From positions 682,001 to 746,000 of the forward strand of contig NZ_CAKAKO010000003.1 in NCBI RefSeq assembly GCF_916700565.1: a DNA stretch of 64,000 nt, written 5' to 3'. The position numbers and the translations under genes were made by a program. The first letter of the stretch is position 1; the number at the start of each line of letters is the position of its first letter. This document shows, piece after piece, positions 45,410-53,100 of the stretch. The stretch comes from Xenophilus sp. Marseille-Q4582. Its GTDB lineage: Bacteria > Pseudomonadota > Gammaproteobacteria > Burkholderiales > Burkholderiaceae_C. Below the pieces are notes generated by a model, which saw only the letters and a program-made list of their open reading frames with translations, had not been told where the DNA came from and searched no databases.

Positions 45410-45946
45410 ATGGCTACCCATGATCTTACCGCCGCGCGTCTGCGCGAGCTTCTTCACTACGACGCGAGCACTGGAATATTCACATGGATGAAACGCCCGC
45501 TCTCCATGTTCCGCGACCTGCGCGCATGTGCGGCATGGAACGGCAGGTATGCTGGGCAGACTGCCGGAGGCATATCCAACGGATACGTGTCAATTGGAGT
45601 TTTTGACCGAGCGCATTGGGCACACCGGCTTGCATGGCTCTACGTCCATGACGAATGGCCGGAGCATGAGATTGACCACATCAATGGGATCCGCACCGAC
45701 AACAGGATGCAAAACCTGAGAGATGTGCGTCGCGTTGTCAATCAGCAAAACGTCTACTCAGTCTCTCGGGGGCAGAAGATGCCAATGGGCGTCTTCTTCA
45801 ACAAGAGGAAGCGCGAGCGCGCATACAGCGCAAACATTCGAATCCAAGGGAAGACCAAGCACCTTGGGTACTTTGAAACAGCAGAAATGGCCTCGCAGGC
45901 CTATATCGCGGCGAAGCGGCTGCGTCACGCAGGATGCACTATCTAG
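45410..45946 (+). CDS. HNH endonuclease with AP2-like DNA-binding tail
   Basis: This 178-residue protein has an HNH_3 core: RLAWLYVHDEWPEHEIDHINGIRTDNRMQNLRDV, with His, Asp-His and Asn in the expected order (near residues 83-114). The C-terminal PMGVFFNKRKRERAYSANIRIQGKTKHLGYFETAEMASQAY is AP2-like. Such proteins are phage-borne homing or free-standing endonucleases. It is the only sizeable plus-strand gene of the prophage end and has lower GC than the genes around it, which suggests transfer as a unit. It overlaps the Rz stop by 8 bp, tail to tail. Confidence 0.85.
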   Translation: MATHDLTAARLRELLHYDASTGIFTWMKRPLSMFRDLRACAAWNGRYAGQTAGGISNGYVSIGVFDRAHWAHRLAWLYVHDEWPEHEIDHINGIRTDNRMQNLRDVRRVVNQQNVYSVSRGQKMPMGVFFNKRKRERAYSANIRIQGKTKHLGYFETAEMASQAYIAAKRLRHAGCTI

Positions 45947-46433
45947 GCATCAACGAATCGAAGGCTGCTTCACACGCCAGTCCGGCTATTCGGGCTCGGT
46001 CAGCCGCCTCTGCATAGATTGCTGCTCGCTCGCCCACTGCGCCGAGCACGTCGATGAGCACGGCCAGGGGATCAGGCTCACCCGCGCTTGGGGCGGGAGC
46101 GGCGGGACGCGGGCAGGCTCGACGGGCGGCACTGGCGGCGGCGACACGCAGGCGGTCAGCAGCACCACGGGAATCAGCCAGATCGCGCTCCAGGGCGTTG
46201 ATTTGCTCTTGGGCATGGGTTGCCACCTCCTGCACGGCTTGCGTGCGCTGCTGTTCGATCTCGCGCTGGCGGGCCTCTGCCTCCGCACGCGCTTTCTCAG
46301 CGGTCAGCCGGAACTCGGCCAGCGCCGTCCTCGCGTCATTGCCCCGCATGCGCTCCACGCCGCCCCACAGCAGCGCGGCGGCCAGGGCTGCGGCGAGCCA
46401 GAGGCGCAGGTCGAGCAAGCTCACGAGATGCAC
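45939..46433 (-). CDS. Rz-like inner-membrane spanin
   Basis: This 164-residue protein has one N-terminal membrane helix (LWLAAALAAALLWGGV) and a long Glu/Arg/Ala coiled coil (TAEKARAEAEARQREIEQQRTQAVQEV), the plan of i-spanins. A second lipoprotein frame is nested inside it. With the lysozyme and holin upstream it would complete host lysis by fusing inner and outer membranes. Confidence 0.75.
   Translation of the reverse strand: MHLVSLLDLRLWLAAALAAALLWGGVERMRGNDARTALAEFRLTAEKARAEAEARQREIEQQRTQAVQEVATHAQEQINALERDLADSRGAADRLRVAAASAARRACPRPAAPAPSAGEPDPLAVLIDVLGAVGERAAIYAEAADRARIAGLACEAAFDSLMPR
45986..46216 (-). CDS. Rz1-like outer-membrane spanin nested in Rz
   Basis: This 76-residue frame lies wholly within the Rz gene in another register, as Rz1 does in lambda. 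It begins MPKSKSTPWSAIW and has a lipobox LLTAC at residues 20-24, followed by a Pro-rich run PPPVPPVEPARVPPLPP. This is the signature of an o-spanin lipoprotein. The ATG at 46214-46216 was chosen to begin the signal peptide. Confidence 0.78.
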   Translation of the reverse strand: MPKSKSTPWSAIWLIPVVLLTACVSPPPVPPVEPARVPPLPPQARVSLIPWPCSSTCSAQWASEQQSMQRRLTEPE

Positions 46434-46885
46434 AGCGCATACTCCGCTTGCCGGCGCCGCACGAGGCCGGGCAACTCACGGCCTCCCGCGTAGGTCCAGC
46501 GCCGCAGCTCGCCGCACCAGTCCAGCACCTGCGCACCGGCATTTGCTTTCCGGACCAGCGTGCTGGCGCACATTTGTTTCCGACCGACGTTGAAGGCGAA
46601 GGACAGCATCGCGGCCTTCTGGCTGTCCGTCAGCGGCGCCTTGATGCAATCCAGATCATCCGCGTGCTTGAGCAAGTCGCGGTACAGCATGTCCTCGCAC
46701 TGCTCGCGGGTGTAGGTCTGGCCCATGCGCAGTTCCGGCCCGGTGTGGCCGGTGCAGGCCGTGATGATCCCGATGGGGTCGCGGTAGGTGCGCAGGATGG
46801 TGCCCTCGAAGTGCGTCACTACAGGCACGGCCAGTGCCACGACGCCAGCGCCGACAGCCGCAATGAGGCGCTGCTTGGGGGTCAT
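46421..46885 (-). CDS. SAR endolysin (glycoside hydrolase family 24 lysozyme)
   Basis: This 154-residue muramidase has an N-terminal helix (about residues 8-23, weakly hydrophobic, Gly/Ala-rich) typical of signal-anchor-release endolysins. The catalytic triad is complete with the usual spacing: Glu27 (HFEG), Asp36 (YRDPIG) and Thr42. The GH24 tail LTDSQKAAMLSFAFNVG and a final Cys-rich part follow. Its ATG overlaps the holin stop by four bases. It cuts murein after release from the membrane. Confidence 0.92.
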   Translation of the reverse strand: MTPKQRLIAAVGAGVVALAVPVVTHFEGTILRTYRDPIGIITACTGHTGPELRMGQTYTREQCEDMLYRDLLKHADDLDCIKAPLTDSQKAAMLSFAFNVGRKQMCASTLVRKANAGAQVLDWCGELRRWTYAGGRELPGLVRRRQAEYALCIS

Positions 46886-47121
46886 TCGTCAGCCTCCCGC
46901 GTGTCGAGCGGCGCAAAGTCTGTGCCGCGCTTGAACTTCGCGCCCCAGTCCGTTTCTTCGCGCCACCACTTGCGGATCAGGTAGGCGATCTGGACAACGA
47001 TGTAGATGCCGGTGGCAACGGCCACCCACTCATTCAGCGTGAGGGATGCTGCGACGGCTCCGGCTACTGCGGGGGCGGCCTTGACGGACTCCACTGCAAT
47101 GTCGTGTTTCTCTGGTGTCAT
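46882..47121 (-). CDS. Phage holin
   Basis: This 79-residue protein has two hydrophobic segments (about 15-30, ending SLTLNEW, and 32-48) and a charged tail (KWWREETDWGAKFKRGTDF). Size, location just before the lysozyme and four-base overlaps with both neighbours support a holin that times lysis. Pinholin behaviour is possible because the endolysin is of the SAR type. Confidence 0.75.
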   Translation of the reverse strand: MTPEKHDIAVESVKAAPAVAGAVAASLTLNEWVAVATGIYIVVQIAYLIRKWWREETDWGAKFKRGTDFAPLDTREADE

Positions 47122-47828
47122 TGGCCGTCCTCCGGCAGTTGCTTGATGATTTCGGCCAGCCGCTCGGCGATCTCCACTGCCACGCGCTCCTGTGCCGCCG
47201 GCCCGGGGTGGATCGGGTCGTGCATTTCATCGGCGGCAATGGGCACGCCCAGCACGTCGATGTAAGGCACGCCGCGCGATGCCGCGAGCGCTCGCATGCG
47301 CTGGTCGATGTCGAGGTAGACGGCCCTGATCTCGGGCGTGACGGTCTCGCTGAGCGGCACGTCGAACGCGCCGACGACTGCAACACGCTTGCCCGCCGCC
47401 AGGGCGATGCCGACGAGCACGTCAATGTCAGCCGCAGTCTCGGCCGGCGCCATGCCGGCCAGAGCCTCGGCGCCGCCGAAGCGCAGCACGATCCAGTCGG
47501 CGCCGTCGCGCTGGATGGCCTGCGCGAACGGCTCGCTGGCCCACGGCTCAATGCCGTCGATGACGTGGCGCGCGTGGCTGCCGCCGTAGCTGCGGTCAAG
47601 ATGCACACTGCCGGGCATGTGGGCCTGCAGACGCGGCACGGTGCCGCCGCTGGTCAGGCTGTCGCCGTAGTGCGCGTAGACGATCTCGCGCGGAGCGGGC
47701 GCAGGCGGTGGCGCAGGCTCCGGTGTGGGCACGGGCACAAAACCCGGCGATCCACCGCCCCCACCGCATGCAGCAAGGGCGGCTGCGGCCAGGAGCCATA
47801 GGCGGCGAGTCAAGAGCAGCGCGATCAC
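47118..47828 (-). CDS. Phage-encoded SGNH/GDSL hydrolase lipoprotein
   Basis: This 236-residue protein starts at a GTG (47826-47828) that overlaps the upstream stop as GTGA. It has a lipoprotein signal with Cys21 in ALAAC, five glycines, a Pro-rich linker and then an SGNH hydrolase: GDS box YGDSLTSGG with Ser57, and the Asp-His pair in DPIHPG near the C-terminus. It would be an esterase or deacetylase anchored in the envelope. Position between tail-fibre and holin genes suggests either an entry/exit role at the host surface or a lysogenic conversion trait. Confidence 0.78.
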   Translation of the reverse strand: MIALLLTRRLWLLAAAALAACGGGGGSPGFVPVPTPEPAPPPAPAPREIVYAHYGDSLTSGGTVPRLQAHMPGSVHLDRSYGGSHARHVIDGIEPWASEPFAQAIQRDGADWIVLRFGGAEALAGMAPAETAADIDVLVGIALAAGKRVAVVGAFDVPLSETVTPEIRAVYLDIDQRMRALAASRGVPYIDVLGVPIAADEMHDPIHPGPAAQERVAVEIAERLAEIIKQLPEDGQ

Positions 47829-48268
47829 AGAACGATCTCCCCGGCCGCGATGAACAGCGCGTCGAGTTGCTCGGGCGTCAGGCCCAGCCCAACGGCGCAC
47901 GCGGCCAGGAACGGACTGTCTCGTCGCCACTCTTGCGTGTCGTGCAGCGCGATCTCTGCGAGCGCCTGCTGTGTCGGGTCGGCGATGCTGGCGACGTACG
48001 CCAGCACGCCCGCCCACAGGCCCGCCTGCACGAGTGCGGCTTTGCCCTGCGCGCGCGTGACGCTTTCGGGCACCACGGGCTCAGGCTCGGGCACTAGGGG
48101 CCGGACGAATGCCGTCCCATCCCATGTGTCGCCGATGGCCCCACCCTCCCCGTCGATGGCTCGCCAGCCCTCGGGCCGGCCCAGCGCCTGCGGATCGACC
48201 TCCGAATGGAGCGCCAGGATCATGTCTTGCACGACGCCCGCGGCGTCAATGATTGCTGTGGTTGTCAT
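47825..48268 (-). CDS. Tail-fibre-associated protein (putative fibre assembly)
   Basis: This 147-residue protein follows the tail fibre gene by one base. It begins TTTAIIDAAGVVQDMILA and has a mid-region RPEGWRAIDGEGGAIGDTWDGTAFVRP, a pattern common among proteins encoded next to fibre genes. The helical C-terminal half has LGLTPEQLDALFIAA. A chaperone or capping role is inferred from context. Confidence 0.55.
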   Translation of the reverse strand: MTTTAIIDAAGVVQDMILALHSEVDPQALGRPEGWRAIDGEGGAIGDTWDGTAFVRPLVPEPEPVVPESVTRAQGKAALVQAGLWAGVLAYVASIADPTQQALAEIALHDTQEWRRDSPFLAACAVGLGLTPEQLDALFIAAGEIVL

Positions 48269-48269
48269 G

Positions 48270-49274
48270 TCAGATGCTCACGAGGTAGTCAAGGACGATG
48301 AGGCCGGGCATGCCGGCGCCGCTGGCTACGGCTGCCGCAGTTCCGCCCGTGCCGCCCACGCCGTATCCGGAGGCAGCAGCGCCCACACTTTGGGCGTTCA
48401 CGCCGTTGATCCCGAAAGGTGTGTTGCCCACAATGAACCCTTGGGCGGCGCTGGTGTTGAGCCGAAACGCGTCGCCGACATTGATCCCACCACCTGTTGC
48501 CGCACCCCCAGCAACCCCTGACGTGCCTGTCGCCTGAGCGCCCGATGCCGGCGCCGGAGCGCCTCCTGCCGTAGCTCCGAACATCGTTGTGTTCCCACCC
48601 GCAGTGCCCGCCGCCGCCGCGCCAGAGGGCACGGATGCACCACCCGCGCCGATTGCGTAGGTGTATGGCGAGCCAGGCGTGACAGAGGCCACCCCTTCAC
48701 AGTAGCCTCCGGGCCCACCAATGTTTCCGAGCGACGTAGTTGCGCCGATTCCGCCACCCGCACCACCGCCAACCATCCGGTATTTCACGCGGCCTCCCAC
48801 CAGATTGGCCGGAGCTGTCCACGTCGTGCCACTGGTCAGGTACTCGGTGACCATGCGCAAACCGGCAGCCTTCAGTTCCCAGCCGTCACCGGTTGCGTTG
48901 ACGGCCAGGAATTTCCCGGGGTCGGTAGGGTTGGGAATGCCGCTCGCCTCTTCCGCAACCCCGGCCCAGTACTCCGCTTCGTTGCGGAACCCCTGCGCGG
49001 CGTTGCGGTACGCGAGCGCATCGGCCGCGCTTGTGGATGCCTCGCCCGCCTTCGTTGCCGCTGTCGCCGCATTCGTAGCCGCGTTGGCCAAGCCTGCATC
49101 CATGGCCGCATTGACAGCCACCACTGCCGCGTTGATGCCGGGGATCGTGTCGGCGTTCATCTGCTCGACAAACACCACGTCAGCCGCGACCTTGGCGTCG
49201 GCGCGTGCGTCGAAGTTGTCCGGGTCCGAGGTGTTCGGTGGCGTGCCGTAACTGGGCAAAAGATCGATGGGCAT
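48270..49274 (-). CDS. Tail fibre protein, glycine-rich
   Basis: This 334-residue protein has an Ala-rich helical section (residues 45-115, NAATNAATAATKAGEASTSA) and a Gly/Ala-rich C-terminal half with GGAGGGIGATTSLGNIGG-like repeats, typical of fibre tips that bind the host. The hinge LTSGTTWTAPANLVGG begins the tip domain. It overlaps the upstream gene by one base (ATGA). Confidence 0.72.
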   Translation of the reverse strand: MPIDLLPSYGTPPNTSDPDNFDARADAKVAADVVFVEQMNADTIPGINAAVVAVNAAMDAGLANAATNAATAATKAGEASTSAADALAYRNAAQGFRNEAEYWAGVAEEASGIPNPTDPGKFLAVNATGDGWELKAAGLRMVTEYLTSGTTWTAPANLVGGRVKYRMVGGGAGGGIGATTSLGNIGGPGGYCEGVASVTPGSPYTYAIGAGGASVPSGAAAAGTAGGNTTMFGATAGGAPAPASGAQATGTSGVAGGAATGGGINVGDAFRLNTSAAQGFIVGNTPFGINGVNAQSVGAAASGYGVGGTGGTAAAVASGAGMPGLIVLDYLVSI

Positions 49275-50194
49275 CAGAGTCCTTCGAGGTCGATGGAAAG
49301 GTTGGAGTGGCCGAAGAAGTCCAACGAGACTTCCCAGTTGTTGATCAGGCCCAGCACGAGCAAGGCGTCGAAGTAGCCACTGCTGGAGTCCTCGACGCCG
49401 ACGAAGACGGCGGCCTTGCCGCGCTGCGCAGACAGGGCGTCACGCACGCGGGGCACTTGGTCCTTGAAGACGGTTGTGCGCTGGGAGGTCTTTGGCACAG
49501 CCTTGCGGCGCAGGATGAGTGCGCGGCCGAATGCGTCCCGCTCGGTGCGGGTGAAGTCACGGATGCCCGACGTGGCGCCTGTCTGCACCTTGCCCAGATC
49601 AACGGGCACGCCCATGACGATGGGGCCGCAGAGCACGTCACCGGTAGCCCGCGTGATGGTGATCGTGACTGTGGCGCCAGAAATCGGAGGCAGGCCCTGG
49701 TACAACACCGACGGCTTCCGGCCGAACTTGCCGAAGTAGTAGTCCGACCACGTCAGCGTCGTGCGACGGCGCAGGGTCTCGGTGAAGCTCCACGCGACCT
49801 CATCATTCGCATCACGCATCTCGATAGAGATCGAGTCGGCCTCCAGGCCCACGATGGCCAGAGCCGTGATGCGCTCGCCAGGCTCGATCACTACCGTGAG
49901 CGGCGAGGCGCCCGAAGTCTGGTAGTTCGCATCCGGGACGAGCATGCGCCAACGGTTGGTAGACCCGAGGTCCAGCCACGGCGGCGGGTCGTCGGTCACG
50001 CTGACCAGATTCGACTCTGGCGCCTTGTTGGTGTTGGGTGCAAGGCACTCGTAGACGCGGTGCAGGCTCTCACGCATGACCCGCTGACCTACGGTGTATG
50101 CCGTGGCGCTGTTCCACTCTGCGTAGTCCGTCTCGGGGACCGTGGACGACACCAGCTTGTCGTCCGTGATGGTGAGCGGCGGGATCATCTTCAT
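49274..50194 (-). CDS. Phage tail tip/baseplate-associated protein
   Basis: This 306-residue protein is directly downstream of the tape measure gene (four-base overlap). It includes YAEWNSATAYTVGQRVMRESLHRVYECLAP, a carbohydrate-binding-type short domain often seen in phage tips, and a beta-rich remainder (VLGLINNWEVSLDFFGHSNLSIDLEGL). This fits a distal tail or hub protein. No closer family was recognised. Confidence 0.55.
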   Translation of the reverse strand: MKMIPPLTITDDKLVSSTVPETDYAEWNSATAYTVGQRVMRESLHRVYECLAPNTNKAPESNLVSVTDDPPPWLDLGSTNRWRMLVPDANYQTSGASPLTVVIEPGERITALAIVGLEADSISIEMRDANDEVAWSFTETLRRRTTLTWSDYYFGKFGRKPSVLYQGLPPISGATVTITITRATGDVLCGPIVMGVPVDLGKVQTGATSGIRDFTRTERDAFGRALILRRKAVPKTSQRTTVFKDQVPRVRDALSAQRGKAAVFVGVEDSSSGYFDALLVLGLINNWEVSLDFFGHSNLSIDLEGL

Positions 50195-53100
50195 GCTGGC
50201 ACCACACCTTTCCGAATGTCGGTTGGGGCCATCGTCTGCAGCGCCCCGCCAACGTCGCAGCGATCCAGCGTGTCGGCCGTGCTCTGCGATGCAACACGGA
50301 TACCGTTGGCCTGCTGCTCCAGGTCGTGCAGCTTCGAGGCGATCTCGCGCAGCAGCCCTTGCACGGCTGGGTCGCTGCTCGACGTGCCGCCCAGCGCGCC
50401 GGCCCGGTACAGGTTGGCCTGCTGGGCGTTCAGCACCGTCTCGCCCTTGTGCAGTTCGGCGCGGTAGCCGTCATACGGCACGTAGGCAAGGCCAGCAGCA
50501 TGCGAGCCGTCCACCCCGCTTTGCGCGGCGAGCATGGCCGTCTGTGCGGCGATGGCGGCAGAGATCGAGCGCCCCATGACGGTAACGGCATCCGCCACGG
50601 ACTTGACCCGGTTGTCCACGCCCTTGACGGCATCCAACTGCTCGCGCCAGTACTCCAGCGTCAGGTCCAGCGCCTCAATGTCAGCCTCGTATTGCAGCTT
50701 GAGTTGCTTCAACTGCTCCTCGCCGGCAAGCGTGATAGCTTCAAGAGTCAGCTCGGCAACAGACACCTGGGCCTCTGCGCGCTCGCGCAACTCGCTCATC
50801 ACGAGCCCCGCTGCAGCTTGCTCGCGCGAGTACTCCTCAAACGTCGAGTACAGGTCAGCAGAGGGGCTGGAGAACACGTCCAGCGCGCCTTGCAGGCCCT
50901 GATAGTTCGTGAGCGAGCCGCCCGTGTTGGCATACGCCAGAGCGCCCTGCAGCACGCTCTGCGCGGCGCGGCGGCGCTCCAGCGACAGCGCCTCGCTCTC
51001 GATCTGTGTGCTCTTGATGGCCGAGTCGATGGCGCTGAAGATCTCGGAGATCGCGGAGACACGCTCCTGAGCCGCCTTCGTGGCCGCCGAGGTCTGCGCC
51101 TGGATTGCCGACACTTGCTCGTTGTAGAGCGCCGTGATGCGCGCCTTCTCGGCGTTGATCGAGCGCTCCAGTGCGGAGTACGCAGCATCCGCCGCAGTGA
51201 CAGCTTCGCGGAAAGCGGCCTCCAGGTCCTTGGTGACATCAATCACCTCCTCCTCAACCGGAAGCAGCTGCTTGAACGCGCTCCACACACCCGCCAATGC
51301 TGCAGCCTGGTTACGCCCTTCGTCGGTGCCCAACTCGAACAGGTGTTTGAACGCTGCCGCGAACTGGTCCTTGCTTGCGCCGAGGATGTCGTCCACGCTC
51401 AGATTCAAGCCCGACTCGGCAAGCTGATCCCGGATGCGCTCGGCACGATACTGACGCAGGGCGCCGTCATCCAGGAACTCAGCGGAGATACCGTCGAACG
51501 CGGACAGCACGTTCTTCCAACTTTCCTTGGTCGCCTGAGCGATGGCCTCCAGGCGTTCGCGCTCAGCTTGTTCGGCTTGCCGCGCGGCTTCCGCCAGGTC
51601 GTCAGTGCGCCCGGTCACGTCGGCGAACGCATCGGCAAGAGACATCAGGCCGCCGAACAGGTTGGCGCCTGCGGCTGTGCTGGTGTCCAGCCCTTCGACC
51701 AGCGCCCGGAACTGCTCGTTCGTCTTGGGCATCGCCACGCCCAGGCGGTCAAAGTCCTCGGCCATGCGAGCCCATGCCGCATCGACCTGCTCCTGCTCGG
51801 TAAAGAAGTTCGTCAAGTAGGCGTCCAGGCCCGATTGCAGAGCCTCCAAGCCTCCTGCCCCACGGATCATGTCGCGCGACAGGTCCAGCGCCTGAGCGCC
51901 GACGCTCTTCATTGCATCGCGCACGTCCAGCAAGCCAGCGTACAGCTCCTGAAGTTCGCTTGCATCGCCGACGAAGGTGTCGATGATGGACGCCAAGCCC
52001 GTCTCCGGCGTGGCGCCGCTGACCACCGTGCCGGCCGAGCCGTAGCGGTACATCGCCAGTTCGCGCTCTGCACCCATGATCGTCTGGCGCATGATCTCGA
52101 CCGCGATGTCGCCGTTCTTGCGGGCGATCTCGCTGTAGTCGATAGCCGTCAGGCCGAACTGTTCCAGGGCGTACTCGGCGGTTTCGATGCCGGTCGTGAC
52201 GCGAATCAGCGTCTCGAACATGCCCTCGCCCACCTGTTGGAACGGACGCAGGGCCGGCAGCGCAGCGGCGGCCATCTGGTCGCCCACTGCCGAGAAGATC
52301 GCTTCCAGCTCCTTCTGGATTTCCTCGCCGGTCATGTCCTTCAGGGACACGAGGCCGCCACCCGTCATCCCGAACATGCCGTTCTGCATGTAGGTGGAGG
52401 TGTCGCCCAGCGTCGGGATCAGCGACAGCATGCGCTCCTGCAGCGCGGCGTCGTTCAGGCCCAGGGCATCGGCGGCCGTGTAGACCGTCTCGGCGACGTT
52501 GGCCAACACGCGGCCCACGCCCGTCGTGAACTCCTCGTCAAGAGCCTTCCACATCGGCTGGGCGCCGTTCTGGAAGATCAGGTTGAACCCGACGCCCTGC
52601 ACGCCCTTCTCGATGATGTCCGCCACGGATTGCCCGGGGAAGAAGCCGATGCCACTGTCCAGGAAGTCATCGCCGAAGCCACCGCCTGCCATCCCCCGGA
52701 TGAACAGGTCCGTGCTCGCAGTGCCGGCCAGCCCCTGGATGCCCTCGCGCACCTTCGTCAGCTCGCTCAGCATCTTCTGCGTGTAGCCCAGCTCGATCTT
52801 GCTGTTGTCGGCCAGGATGTCGATGGCGTTGCCGATGCTCTCGGACTGCTGGCCTTCCATTCCGAGGACCGTGCCGGTGCCGCCTGCTTTGATGCCCGTG
52901 TAGCCGCCGCCAGAGCCACCGCCTCCACCACCGCCGCCCAGGGAAACGCCGAGAGAGGCAACAAAGGCCGCCATCGCAGCCATGCGCGCGAAGGCGCTGT
53001 ACGGCTCGCCTTGGCCCTGTCCGAGCACAGCACTGATCGCCTTGGGCACCAGCTCGGCCGTGGTCATTGCCAGCTGTGCCGCGTGGAACACTGCCGAGAC

